A stretch of DNA of 64,000 nucleotides from JAQBQB01 sp963757185. Lineage in GTDB: Bacteria; Gemmatimonadota; Gemmatimonadetes; Gemmatimonadales; Gemmatimonadaceae. Below the pieces are notes generated by a model that was not told where the DNA came from, did no database searches, and was given only the letters and a program-made list of their open reading frames with translations. This document shows positions 15,973 to 24,982 of this stretch, piece after piece. Where the stretch lies: assembly GCA_963757185.1 (NCBI GenBank), contig CAVWQI010000008.1, positions 372,001-436,000 of the forward strand. The letters run 5' to 3'. The translations under genes and the position numbers were made by a program. Every line of letters begins with the position of its first letter. Positions within the stretch are counted from its first letter, which is position 1.

Positions 15973-18116
15973 CGTCGCCGATTGCCCTCACCACCGAACT
16001 GATCGAGGACGTTCTCATCGTCACGATCGACCGCCCGGACCATCCGGTGAACACCCTCGGTGTCGAGCTCGTCGACGAGTTCGAGAACGCCTTCCGCCGC
16101 GTGGATGAAGACACGCTCATCCAAGCGCTCGTATTGATCTCCGGCAAACGCGACGGCTTCATCGCCGGCGCCGACATCGAGCAGTTCGTCGAGCTCCGAT
16201 CGGCGGCCGACGCGGAGCGCCTCAGCCGCACCGGCCAGGACCTCCTGAACCGGATGGAGGCGCTGCGCGTCCCCGTCGTCGCCGCGATCCACGGCGCCTG
16301 CCTTGGGGGCGGTCTCGAGGTCGCGCTCGCGTGCCGCTACCGCGTCGGGACGGACCATCCGCAGACGACGTTCGCCGCGCCGGAAGTGCAGCTCGGGCTC
16401 ATCCCCGGCATGGGCGGCACGCAGCGGTTGCCGCGCCGCGTAGGGCTTCAAGCGGCGCTCGACATGATTCTCACCGGCAAGACGATCCGGGCGAGGCGCG
16501 CGCTCCAGATGGGTCTCGTCGACGAGTTGGTGCATCCGTCGATCCTCGCCGACGTCGCGCTCGGGCGTGCTCGTGCGATCGCCAGCGGAGCGCTTCGACC
16601 GCCACGCCGCCGCGCCGCCGGTCCGGCGAGTCTGCTGCTAGAGGGCAATTCGCTGGGTCGGGGCGTGGTGTTCAAGAAGGCCCGCCAGAGCGTGATCGAG
16701 AAGACGCACGGCCACTATCCCGCGCCGCTCGCCGCGCTCGACGCCGTGATCGCCGGCTACTCCGGCGGGGGCAACGGCGACGGATTCACCGAGGAAGCCC
16801 GTCACTTCGGCGAGATGGCGGCGACCGAAGTCTCGCGGCAGCTCGTGTTCCTGTTTTTCGCCAGCAACGCGCTAAAGAACGATCCCGGCGTCCCGGATCC
16901 GGCGCCTCAGCCCCGCGACATCGACCGGCTCGCCGTGCTTGGCGCAGGCTTCATGGGGGCGGGCATCACGTCGGTCGCGATACAGCACGGAACCCTGGTT
17001 CGCCTCAAGGACACCGACACGGCGCGCATAGGTCACGGACTGGCGGCCATCCGCGGCGTCGTGCAGGAGCGCGTCGCCCGCCGCCAGATCACGCCGCAAC
17101 AGCTCGACGACGCGATGAGTCTCGTCGGCGCGACAACCAACTACTCCGGCTTCGAGGCCGTCGACCTCGTGATCGAGGCGGTGTTCGAGGATCTCGGTCT
17201 CAAGCGAGAGGTTCTCGCCGAGGTCGAGCCGTTGCTCGACCCATCCGCGGTATACGCGTCGAACACGAGCACGATTCCGATCTCGCGCATCGCCGAAGCG
17301 GCGCGCCACCCCGAGCGCGTGCTCGGAATGCACTTCTTCTCGCCGGTGCATCGGATGCCGCTGCTCGAGATCGTCGTGACGCCCGCGACGTCGCGGCAGG
17401 CGACGGTCACCGCCGTCGCGTACGGCAAGCGACTCGGCAAGACGGTCATCGTCGTGAACGACGGGCCGGGTTTCTACACTACGCGAACGCTGTCCGCGTA
17501 CATGAGCGAGGCCGGCCGCCTGCTCGACGAGGGCGCCGCCGTCGAAGCGATCGACGAGGCGCTGGTCGATTTCGGATTTCCGGTAGGGCCCATCACGCTG
17601 CTCGACGAGGTAGGGATCGACGTTGGAGGACGAGTCGCATCGGTGTTGTCGGAAGCGTTCGGCGTCCGAATGACGCCGCCGGAGTCGATGCGGCGCGTCG
17701 TCGTCGCGGGGCGCACCGGACGAAAGGGATCGAGCGGCTTCTATCGCTACGCCCCGACCGGCGAAAAGGGGCCGGTGGACCAGAGCGTGTACGCGGTCAT
17801 CGGCGGCGAACGCCGGCCGATCGACAAGGCAGAGATTGCCGACCGCTGCGTGCTGGCGATGTTGAACGAGGCGGCGCGTTGCCTGGAGGAGGGAATCCTT
17901 CGCTCGCCCCGCGACGGCGACATCGGGGCGGTCTTCGGGGTCGGGTTCCCGCCATTTCGAGGCGGACCGTTCCGTTACATGGACAGCGCTGGCGTGAACC
18001 GGATCGTAGAACGGTTGGAGGATCTCAACATCCGCTTCCCCAAGCGATTCGAGCCCGCGAGGCTTCTAAGCGACATGGCGGCGGCGGGGCGGAGCTTTTA
18101 CACCGGCGCGCGGTAG
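15969..18116 (+). CDS. fadJ: Multifunctional fatty acid oxidation protein: enoyl-CoA hydratase / 3-hydroxyacyl-CoA dehydrogenase
   Basis: 715 aa, translationally coupled to the thiolase gene. The N-terminal crotonase domain (~10-260) has the oxyanion-hole and catalytic-Glu segments AAIHGACLGGGLEVALACRYR and PEVQLGLIPGMGGTQRLPR. A linker leads to the NAD-binding domain (LAVLGAGFMGAGITSVA at ~318), the 3-hydroxyacyl-CoA dehydrogenase His in GMHFFSPVHRMPLLEIV, and a C-terminal helical repeat (VFGVGFPPFRGGPFRYMD). Together with fadI it carries out hydration, dehydrogenation and thiolysis of enoyl-CoA. No acyl-CoA dehydrogenase or ligase gene is nearby. Confidence 0.94.
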   Translation: MTSPIALTTELIEDVLIVTIDRPDHPVNTLGVELVDEFENAFRRVDEDTLIQALVLISGKRDGFIAGADIEQFVELRSAADAERLSRTGQDLLNRMEALRVPVVAAIHGACLGGGLEVALACRYRVGTDHPQTTFAAPEVQLGLIPGMGGTQRLPRRVGLQAALDMILTGKTIRARRALQMGLVDELVHPSILADVALGRARAIASGALRPPRRRAAGPASLLLEGNSLGRGVVFKKARQSVIEKTHGHYPAPLAALDAVIAGYSGGGNGDGFTEEARHFGEMAATEVSRQLVFLFFASNALKNDPGVPDPAPQPRDIDRLAVLGAGFMGAGITSVAIQHGTLVRLKDTDTARIGHGLAAIRGVVQERVARRQITPQQLDDAMSLVGATTNYSGFEAVDLVIEAVFEDLGLKREVLAEVEPLLDPSAVYASNTSTIPISRIAEAARHPERVLGMHFFSPVHRMPLLEIVVTPATSRQATVTAVAYGKRLGKTVIVVNDGPGFYTTRTLSAYMSEAGRLLDEGAAVEAIDEALVDFGFPVGPITLLDEVGIDVGGRVASVLSEAFGVRMTPPESMRRVVVAGRTGRKGSSGFYRYAPTGEKGPVDQSVYAVIGGERRPIDKAEIADRCVLAMLNEAARCLEEGILRSPRDGDIGAVFGVGFPPFRGGPFRYMDSAGVNRIVERLEDLNIRFPKRFEPARLLSDMAAAGRSFYTGAR

Positions 18117-18190
18117 AATTGAGGTGGCGCTGCGATTTCTTAATCCGTCGCCGATCGCAAGTGGTTGATTCACACTGACGTACATCAATT

Positions 18191-18769
18191 GTGACCCTCT
18201 CCGACCACCGCAGGTCATTCGACGTGGAAGCTAGTTCGGACGCAGTTGTCGTAACCCACGTGTTGCGCGGCGACGTGGACGCGTTCGGTACGCTGGTCGA
18301 GCGGTATCGCGACCGGTATGCCCGATTCGCGTTCCACATGCTCGGCAACCGCGAGGACGCCGAAGAAGCGCTGCAGGACGCGTTCACGCGGGCGTACCGA
18401 TCGTTGCCGCAATGTGAGGATCCCGAGCGATTCGGGGCCTGGTTGTTCCGTATTCTGGTCAACCGGTGCCGGACGGTCGGGGCGCGGCGGGGACGACGAG
18501 CGCGGACGTTCGTGGCGGACGAGACGGCGTTGCTCAGTGCGGCTGAGGATCATCCGGCCGAGCGGACCGCCTGGCGTGAGGAAATCGATCGCGCGTTGCA
18601 GCAGTTGCGTCAGGACCAACGCGAAGCCTTCCTGTTGAAGTATGTGGAAGAACTAGGCTACGACGAGATGTCGCAGCTCACAGGCGTCGGTGTTTCGGCG
18701 CTCAAGATGCGGGTAATGCGCGCGTGCGAACGTCTGCGCGAGCTGCTGAGTGAGGTGCACAGTGTCTGA
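18191..18769 (+). CDS. ECF-type RNA polymerase sigma factor
   Basis: A 192-aa alternative sigma factor. Region 2 (~25-95) contains FGTLVERYRDRYARFAFHMLGNREDAEEALQDAF and the -10-recognition helix RFGAWLFRILVNRCR. Region 4 (~125-185) contains REAFLLKYVEELGYDEMSQLTGVGVSALKMRVMRA, the -35-binding helix-turn-helix. The start is a GTG at 18191. The 3' end overlaps the next gene, which encodes a small membrane protein in the usual place of an anti-sigma factor. Confidence 0.92.
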   Translation: MTLSDHRRSFDVEASSDAVVVTHVLRGDVDAFGTLVERYRDRYARFAFHMLGNREDAEEALQDAFTRAYRSLPQCEDPERFGAWLFRILVNRCRTVGARRGRRARTFVADETALLSAAEDHPAERTAWREEIDRALQQLRQDQREAFLLKYVEELGYDEMSQLTGVGVSALKMRVMRACERLRELLSEVHSV

Positions 18770-19340
18770 TGACGATGTGAAGTTGAGCCAGATCGCGCGG
18801 GCCCTGCGCGCGCCCGTGCGCCTGAGCGCGTCGTTCGACGCTCGGGTAATGGCGGCGGTGCGCCGGCTGCCCGGTCACGAGCGGCTCAAGCTGTGGGCGC
18901 GGCTCACGACGCCGCGCACGGTCACGCTGATGCCGCTGAAGTGGGGATTGCTCGCCGCATCTGTCGCCTTGTTCGCCGTGCTCGGCGCGCTGCATTTCGT
19001 CGTGGACGTCGATCGCGCTGCCAAGCCGATCGCCAGCGCGCTCTTCCCGGCGCAGATGAAACCGGCGCCCCAGCGCGTGCAGTTCGTGCTCGTCGCCCCG
19101 GACGCGAAAAAGGTCGCGGTCGTCGGCGATTTCAACGGCTGGGACTCGCAACACGCCGGCTACCAGGCGCAGCATCGCGGCGGTGGCGTGTGGTCGGTGA
19201 CGGCCCCGGTTCCCGTGGGCCATCATCGCTACTCTTTCGTCGTCGACGACAGCGTGTGGGTCGCGGATCCGACCGCGCCGCGCGTCGTGGACAACGACTA
19301 CGGGGTCCCGAACTCGGCGATCGTCGTCCCGCAAGAATGA
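18762..19340 (+). CDS. Membrane-anchored protein with C-terminal glycogen-binding-like (E-set/CBM48) domain; possible anti-sigma factor
   Basis: 192 aa from a GTG that overlaps the sigma stop by 8 bp. Residues 1-58 are cytoplasmic with helices like a small anti-sigma domain (LSQIARALRAPVRLSASFDARVMAAVRRL). A single TM helix lies at ~60-82. The outside part (~105-190) has the isoamylase-N/AMPK-beta pattern: VQFVLVAPDAKKVAVVGDFNGWD, then GVWSVTAPVPVGHHRYSFVVDD and a final ADPTAP...DNDYG. It lies where the anti-sigma factor is expected. Whether the E-set domain senses glycans or only folds as an extracytoplasmic sensor is unknown. Confidence 0.75.
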   Translation: MSDDDVKLSQIARALRAPVRLSASFDARVMAAVRRLPGHERLKLWARLTTPRTVTLMPLKWGLLAASVALFAVLGALHFVVDVDRAAKPIASALFPAQMKPAPQRVQFVLVAPDAKKVAVVGDFNGWDSQHAGYQAQHRGGGVWSVTAPVPVGHHRYSFVVDDSVWVADPTAPRVVDNDYGVPNSAIVVPQE

Positions 19341-19960
19341 CGAAGTCCCTGCGCACCGTGACGGCGCTCTCGCTCGTCGCGCGGGCCCTCACGGCGCAGA
19401 GCGCGGGGCCGGATCCGCGACTGGTCGCACGGCTCGACAAGCCGACCTACGTCGCGGTCAACGCGATCGTGGACTCGGCGCGCGCCGCCAAGCTTCCCAC
19501 CGCGCCGCTGGTCGACAAGGCGCTCGAAGGCGCGGCCAAGGGCTCCGACGGAACCAAGATCGTGACCGCGGTGCAGCAGCTCCGCGTGCGCATGATGTCG
19601 GCGCGGGCCGTGTTGGGATCGAACGCCACGTCCGACGAGATCAGAGCGGCGTCCACGGCGTTCGAGGCCGGCGTTTCCGATCGTGACCTCGCGCGCGTGA
19701 AGGCGGCCGGCGGCAAACGGCCCGTCACGATGGCGCTCGCCGTGCTCACCGATCTGATCGGACGGCAAATCGACGTGACGGCGGCGACGAATCTGGTCAT
19801 CCAGCTCGAGAGGTCGGGCGTGAAGGACACGGAGTTCGCGACGTTTCAGCGCAACGTGCGCGCGGACGTCGACCGCGGCGCCGACCCGACCGTCGCCGCG
19901 CAGACGCGCGCGCGCGGACTGCTTCAGCGCGGCGCGACCACGGGCAAGCCGTCAGAGTAG
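19337..19960 (+). CDS. Exported alpha-helical protein of unknown function
   Basis: 207 aa, start ATG overlapping the previous stop (ATGA), so it belongs to the ECF-sigma unit. Residues 1-21 look like a Sec signal (SLRTVTALSLVARALTAQS). The mature part is Ala-rich, helical and charged, with segments such as AIVDSARAAKLPTAPLVDKALEGAAKG and MALAVLTDLIGRQIDVTAATNLVIQLE. It has no cysteines or enzymatic motif. Position suggests a periplasmic partner of the sigma/E-set pair. Just after the stop (around 19951-19970) TCAGAGTAG is repeated twice in tandem. Confidence 0.7.
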   Translation: MTKSLRTVTALSLVARALTAQSAGPDPRLVARLDKPTYVAVNAIVDSARAAKLPTAPLVDKALEGAAKGSDGTKIVTAVQQLRVRMMSARAVLGSNATSDEIRAASTAFEAGVSDRDLARVKAAGGKRPVTMALAVLTDLIGRQIDVTAATNLVIQLERSGVKDTEFATFQRNVRADVDRGADPTVAAQTRARGLLQRGATTGKPSE

Positions 19961-20025
19961 TCAGAGTAGCGTCGCGGCGACTCGATCGGGTACAATTCCC
20001 CGTCCAAAGCGCCGGGGTTTCGTTC

Positions 20026-21876
20026 ATGCGTCGTGCCGCGTCGATCGCGATAGGGGCCGTGCTCGTTTTTTCCACCCGGCCCTGCGCCGCTCAGCAGGTC
20101 GACAACTACAGCATTCCGACCAAGAGCAAGTACACGCTCGAGAGCTTCGCCGGAAAACGGCCGCTCACGCGGGCCGAACGCACGAACTTCGCCGAGACGT
20201 CGCACTATGAGGACGTCGTCGCGTTCATCGATTCGCTGAAAAAGCTCGGCGCCAAGATCGCGACCGGTTCGATCGGCAAGACGATCGAAGGGCGCGAACT
20301 GCCGTACGTGATCGCGTCTCGTCCGCTCGTCACGACGCCCGCCGAGGCGCGGCGGCTCGGCCGTCCGATCGCGTACATCCAGGCGAACATCCACGCCGGC
20401 GAGGTGGAAGGCAAAGAGGCGATGCAATCGCTGTTGCGCGATCTACTGTTCGACAAGAACAAGAACGTGCTCGACTCGATCGTGCTCATCGTACAGCCGA
20501 TCTACAACGCCGACGGCAACGAGAAGTGGGGTCCGCAGGCGCGCAACCGCGGCGCCCAGAACGGTCCCGAGTTGGTCGGTACCAGACAGAACGCGTCGGG
20601 CTGGAATCTCAATCGCGACTACATCGGCGCCGACGCGCCCGAGACCAAGGGCGCGTTCGCGATGCTCAACGCGTGGAATCCCGATCTGTTCATGGATCTG
20701 CACACGACCGACGGCAGCATCCACGGCTACGCCCTGACCTACGCGCCGCCGCTCACGCCGACCGCCGTCAACGTGCTCGGGTACTCGGCTCGCATGCTGG
20801 CCGACATCCGCAAACGGATGCTCGACCGCGAAGGCTTTTACGTGCAGGACTACGGCGACTTCAGCCGAACGGACGTGGTGCGCGGTCAGCGCGGTGGAGG
20901 TCGCCGCGGCGCGGCGCCTGACAGCGCCGGGCGCGCGGCCGGGCGTGGTGCCGGCGGCGGCGGATTCGCGGGTGGAGGAGGAGGCGGCCGCGGCCCCGGC
21001 CTCGAGCAGATGATCGTCGACTCGATCCCATCGAAGGGTTGGGCGTTCTCGACCTACGAGTCGCTCGCACGCTACGGAACCAACTACTACGGTTTGCGAA
21101 ATCGCATCGCGATTCTGAGCGAGGCGTTCTCGCACGATCCATTCGCGCGACGAGTCGCTTCCACGTACGACTTCGTGAGCGAGATTCTGTCGTACACCGC
21201 CGAGCACGGTCGCGAAATCATGGCGTTGGGCCCCGCCGGAGACGCGAAAGTGGCGTCGTGGGGCGCGCATCCCGGCACCTCGCCGCTGCTCTCGCTCAAA
21301 TCGCGAATGGACACGACGCGAATGGAAGACGTGCGCGTCGAGGAAGTCGTGCCGCTCACCGACTCGACCAAGCGCGAGGCCGGCCTCGGCAACCGACGGC
21401 GGCTCGGCGTCGTGAAGCTCGTGCCCATGCCGGTGATGGCGACCTTCACCCCGACGCTCGCCTCGACGCTGCCGTTCGGCTACGCGTTCGACTCGGCGAC
21501 CGCCGCCGCGTTGTTGCCGATACTCCGGATCCATGGAATCGCCGTCGAGCAGCTCACCGCGCCCGCTTCGGCCACGGTGCAGACGTTCGCCGTGGACAGC
21601 GTGATCGACCGCGGCCGTTCCGAGACTTCGCGAATGATGAAGGACGTGACCGGGCGGTGGGGCGCACCCGCGTCGCGCACGCTGCCCGCGCAAAGCTACG
21701 TCGTACGCGCCGGCCAGCCGCGCGGACTCGCCGCCTTCTACCTGCTCGAGCCGGAATCGGAAGACGGCCTGGCGCAGTGGTCGTTCCTCGACGGAATCCT
21801 CGCCCCACACGGCGACTTTCCGATCGCTCGCATCACGAAGCCGGCGACGCTCAAGTCCCGCGCGCCGCGCGACTGA
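20026..21876 (+). CDS. Exported M14-family zinc carboxypeptidase
   Basis: 616 aa with an N-terminal signal peptide ending near CAAQQ (23). The metallocarboxypeptidase fold is marked by the zinc ligands H123-x2-E126 in NIHAGEVEGKE, the VQPIYNADGNE and GWNLNRDY substrate-binding segments, the third zinc ligand in FMDLHTTDGS and a catalytic Glu candidate in ILSEAFSHDP. A Gly/Arg-rich low-complexity insert (~290-325) interrupts the domain. The C-terminal third is a beta-rich extension. It probably degrades peptides in the periplasm or outside the cell. It is followed by proline dehydrogenase with a 1-bp TGATG overlap. Confidence 0.88.
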   Translation: MRRAASIAIGAVLVFSTRPCAAQQVDNYSIPTKSKYTLESFAGKRPLTRAERTNFAETSHYEDVVAFIDSLKKLGAKIATGSIGKTIEGRELPYVIASRPLVTTPAEARRLGRPIAYIQANIHAGEVEGKEAMQSLLRDLLFDKNKNVLDSIVLIVQPIYNADGNEKWGPQARNRGAQNGPELVGTRQNASGWNLNRDYIGADAPETKGAFAMLNAWNPDLFMDLHTTDGSIHGYALTYAPPLTPTAVNVLGYSARMLADIRKRMLDREGFYVQDYGDFSRTDVVRGQRGGGRRGAAPDSAGRAAGRGAGGGGFAGGGGGGRGPGLEQMIVDSIPSKGWAFSTYESLARYGTNYYGLRNRIAILSEAFSHDPFARRVASTYDFVSEILSYTAEHGREIMALGPAGDAKVASWGAHPGTSPLLSLKSRMDTTRMEDVRVEEVVPLTDSTKREAGLGNRRRLGVVKLVPMPVMATFTPTLASTLPFGYAFDSATAAALLPILRIHGIAVEQLTAPASATVQTFAVDSVIDRGRSETSRMMKDVTGRWGAPASRTLPAQSYVVRAGQPRGLAAFYLLEPESEDGLAQWSFLDGILAPHGDFPIARITKPATLKSRAPRD

Positions 21877-22817
21877 TGCTCCGTTCCACCCTGCTGTACC
21901 TCTCCAACCGGCCGCGGGTCTTCCGCTTCGTTCGCAACAACCGGTTGGCGAAACGGTTTGCCAAACGGTTCGTGGCTGGGGAGACGCTGGAAGAGGCCGT
22001 TGCCGCCGTAGCCGCTCTCAACGCCAAGGGAATCACGGCGTCGCTCGACTTGCTCGGCGAAAGCGTGACGAACGAGCGTGAGGCGCGCGCCGCCGGTGCC
22101 CAGTATCTCAGCGTCCTCGACCGCATCCACCAGAAGAAGTTGGACGCGAACGTGTCGCTCAAGCTCACGGCGATGGGGCTCGACATCTCGGAGGAGCTGT
22201 GCATCTCGGTGATGCACGACGTCCTCGACCGCGCTCGCGAACTCTCCACGTTCGTGCGGCTCGACATGGAAGGGAGCGCCTACACGGAGCGCACGCTCAA
22301 TCTGTTCGCGGATCGCCTCTATCCGGCCTACAAGGATCACGTCGGGATCGTGCTCCAGAGCTACCTGTACCGGACGCGGTCGGACGTGGAACGCGCCGTG
22401 CAGCTCGGTTGCCGCGTGCGCCTGTGCAAGGGGGCGTACAAGGAGCCGGCGTCCGTGGCGTTTCCCGAAAAGGAAGAGGTTGACCGGAACTATGTCCTAT
22501 GCATGCGCATGCTGCTGGACAAGGGGAACTATCCGGGCATCGCGACGCACGACCCCCGGATCATCGACGACGCCAAGCGGTATGTCGACGAGCAGCAGAT
22601 CGACCGCTCGCGATTCGAGTTTCAGATGCTATACGGGATTCGCCGCGACCTGCAGGAGCAGCTCGTGCGCGACGGATACCGAATGCGCGTATACGTGCCG
22701 TTCGGCACGCAATGGTATCCGTACCTCATGCGCCGGCTGGCGGAGCGGCCGGCGAACGTCGCGTTCATCACGGGCAACGTGATCCGCGAGGCATTCGGGC
22801 GAGGCGGACGGAAATGA
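21876..22817 (+). CDS. Proline dehydrogenase (monofunctional)
   Basis: Oxidises L-proline to 1-pyrroline-5-carboxylate with FAD. The 313-aa length is that of the short monofunctional enzymes. Signatures include ASLDLLGESV, VSLKLTAMGLDIS, RLDMEGSAYTERTL, RLCKGAYKEP, the FEFQMLYGIRRDLQ segment and MRVYVPFGTQWYPYLMRRLAERPAN, which binds FAD and substrate. The start codon shares its A with the stop of the peptidase gene, so peptidase and proline oxidation may be co-expressed. A matching P5C dehydrogenase is not in the window. Confidence 0.93.
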   Translation: MLRSTLLYLSNRPRVFRFVRNNRLAKRFAKRFVAGETLEEAVAAVAALNAKGITASLDLLGESVTNEREARAAGAQYLSVLDRIHQKKLDANVSLKLTAMGLDISEELCISVMHDVLDRARELSTFVRLDMEGSAYTERTLNLFADRLYPAYKDHVGIVLQSYLYRTRSDVERAVQLGCRVRLCKGAYKEPASVAFPEKEEVDRNYVLCMRMLLDKGNYPGIATHDPRIIDDAKRYVDEQQIDRSRFEFQMLYGIRRDLQEQLVRDGYRMRVYVPFGTQWYPYLMRRLAERPANVAFITGNVIREAFGRGGRK

Positions 22818-23221
22818 TGATGTCGCACGCGCGGTATCGGCCCCCCGATCACAGCAAGGGCGACGAATCCACCATCGGCGGATACGCCGCCGTCCACGAC
22901 CGTCCCGCCGCGTTCGAGGGCAGCGACGGATTCTCCTACAGTGTCGAAATCATGGCCGAGCCCACCGGCACGGAGTGGGGCGCGTTCTTTCTCTTCGTCA
23001 AGTGGGCGCGCATCGGCGCACAGACGCCTGAAGGCCACGTCGAGAGCGACTACCTGGCGTCCGGGGCGACCGAGCAGGACGCGCGCGATTCGCTTGGACT
23101 CACGCCGCTCGACGATGTGAAAGCACTGCTCGATCGATTGATCGCCGAACGCCGCGGCACGGAAACGCCGCGCCGATGGTGGGACGCGATGCGCGACGAA
23201 GGCGGAGACGAGCGCGCGTGA
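22814..23221 (+). CDS. Hypothetical protein, 135 aa
   Basis: Lies between proline dehydrogenase and rsgA, overlapping both (ATGA at its start, GTGA at its end). Three ATG codons stand in a row at 22814-22822, and any could be the start. The product has a short basic N-terminus, then a folded part with FEGSDGFSYSVEIM, WGAFFLFVKWARIGAQ and an acidic helix AEQDARDSLGLTPLDDVKALLDRLIAERRG. No signal peptide or TM segment. I do not recognise the family. The overlaps make it a real gene. Confidence 0.7.
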   Translation: MMMSHARYRPPDHSKGDESTIGGYAAVHDRPAAFEGSDGFSYSVEIMAEPTGTEWGAFFLFVKWARIGAQTPEGHVESDYLASGATEQDARDSLGLTPLDDVKALLDRLIAERRGTETPRRWWDAMRDEGGDERA

Positions 23222-24195
23222 CCGATCGCCCGCCGGACCACGGGGTGGTGCTCGAAGGGACGGGCGGCGTGTGGCGCGTGCGAACCGACGCCGGAGAAAC
23301 GGTCGAAGCCTCGTTGCGCGGGCGGCTGAAGAAATCCAACGCCGGCCGCCGTCGAGACGGTTCGCTCCGACGCGACACCGTGGCCTCGGCCGCCGAGTCT
23401 CTGAAGCTTGCCGTCGGTGACGACGTGCTTCTCGAGGCGTCGGACCACGGCAGCGATTGGGCGATCGCCGAGATCCTTCCTCGCCGTTCCGCGTTGGCGC
23501 GACGCGCGCCGGGCGGGGCACAGGGCGAGCGCATTGTCGCGGCCAACGTCGACCAGGTCGTGATCATGTTCGCCCTCGTGAAGCCCGAGCCGCACGTCCG
23601 GATGCTGGACCGGTTCCTCGTCATCGCCGAAGGCAACGATCTGCCGGCGCGCATCATCGTCAACAAGGTCGATCTCGCCGACGCCGACGAAGCGCGCGAG
23701 CGATTCCGCGCGTACGAGAACGCGGGGTACCCGGTTCACTACACCAGCGTGAAGAGCGGCGCGGGCCTGGCCGACTTGCACGCCTCGTTCACCGACCGCC
23801 GGTCGGTCATCACGGGGCCCTCCGGAGTGGGGAAGTCTTCGCTTCTCAACGCGCTTTTTCCGGGCTCGGGCCTTCGCGTGGGGGCGATCAGCGAATCGGT
23901 GAACAAGGGCCGTCACACGACGGTCGGCGCGCTGATGCTGCCGCTGCCCGGCGGCGTCGGCTTCGTCATCGACACGCCCGGACTTCGCGAGGTCGGCTTG
24001 TGGGCGCTTCCGCCCGAACACCTCGACCGGTGCTTTCCCGAAATCCGCGCGCTGAGCACCGAGTGCCGCTACGCCGACTGCCGTCACGTCGCCGAGCCTG
24101 AGTGCGCCGTACGCGCGGCCGTAGCCGCCGGCACCGTGTCCGACGCCCGCTACGACAGCTACCTGCGATTGTTGGAGGAGCTCGAGGCTGGCTGA
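23218..24195 (+). CDS. rsgA: Ribosome small-subunit-dependent GTPase RsgA
   Basis: A 325-aa circularly permuted GTPase that acts late in 30S maturation. The order of motifs is as expected for the family: OB-fold N-terminus (~1-75), NKVD (G4), then ITGPSGVGKSSLLN (G1), GRHTT, IDTPG (G3) and a C-terminal zinc site (CRYADCRHVAEPEC). The start is GTG 23218 overlapping the previous stop (GTGA). The frame is open 14 codons upstream but the overlap favours this start. Confidence 0.93.
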   Translation: MTDRPPDHGVVLEGTGGVWRVRTDAGETVEASLRGRLKKSNAGRRRDGSLRRDTVASAAESLKLAVGDDVLLEASDHGSDWAIAEILPRRSALARRAPGGAQGERIVAANVDQVVIMFALVKPEPHVRMLDRFLVIAEGNDLPARIIVNKVDLADADEARERFRAYENAGYPVHYTSVKSGAGLADLHASFTDRRSVITGPSGVGKSSLLNALFPGSGLRVGAISESVNKGRHTTVGALMLPLPGGVGFVIDTPGLREVGLWALPPEHLDRCFPEIRALSTECRYADCRHVAEPECAVRAAVAAGTVSDARYDSYLRLLEELEAG

Positions 24196-24210
24196 GCGCG
24201 ACGCGCGCTA

Positions 24211-24982
24211 CTACCAGGACCCTCGTTCACCCGCGACGGCGATCACCTTGCTCAGCCGGTCGGCGGCGTGGCGCCAATTCACTTGAACGGCGAGCTCGGC
24301 ATCGTCGGCGCGGCCTTCGTCGATCGCCGCGATCATGATGTCGTGCTCGTACACCGAGGTGCGGATGTCGCTGGTGAGCATGCTGATGTACATGCGGATG
24401 TAGCGCTCGGCCTGCGGCTTGACCGCGTCGTGCAGAGCGAGCAGCCTCGGCCCGGCGCACGCCTCGACGATTCGCCGATGGAGCCGCTGGTCCGCGTCGT
24501 ACAGGCTGCCGTGATCGATCGGCGTTGCCTTGCCCGCGCGCTGGAATTCGGCGTTGAGCCCGCGGAGGTCGCGAACGAGCACGCGACGATCGGCGATCGG
24601 CAGCGACGCTCCACCGCGCGCACCGATTCCCTCGAGCGCCCCGACGATGTTTAGCAATTCGTAAACGTCGTCGCGCGTGAGTGGGGCTACGGTGAGGCGC
24701 GACTGCTGCGCGCCCGGCGACCCCATGACGTAGCCTTCCTGCTGCAACCGCTGGAGCGCCTCGCGGACGGGCGTCCGGCTCACCCCGAGACGCGTCGCGA
24801 TCTCAGTCTCCACGATGCGGCTGCCGGGCGCGAGCAAGACCCTGTACGATGAGATCGCGCAGGCGCACGTACACCTGCTCGGGCCGCGAGCCGTGCGGCG
24901 CGTCGGCCGCGCTCCCGGGAGGGAGCGCCGTCGCGTCGACATCCAACAAACCGCGCGCCGGTGGCTTCCGCGTCGAAGTCAT
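24211..24982 (-). pseudogene. GntR/FadR-family transcriptional regulator, frameshifted within the wHTH domain
   Basis: A one-component repressor/activator type. The N-terminal winged helix is split over two frames. From ATG 24982 one frame gives a leader then SRPEQVYVRLRDLIVQG. The continuation, LLAPGSRIVETEIATRLGVSRTPVREALQRLQQEGYV, and the all-helical FCD-type ligand domain to 24211 are in another frame. The join needs removal of one base near 24838-24842 (a GGGTC context on the coding strand). All other family features look intact, so the indel is either recent or a sequencing error. It is convergent with rsgA and divergent from the small ACP-like gene. Confidence 0.8.

Noticed and set aside
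19951..19970. TCAGAGTAG tandem duplicate as a regulatory element
   Set aside because: Only two 9-bp units at the end of a gene, including its stop; too short to support a function.
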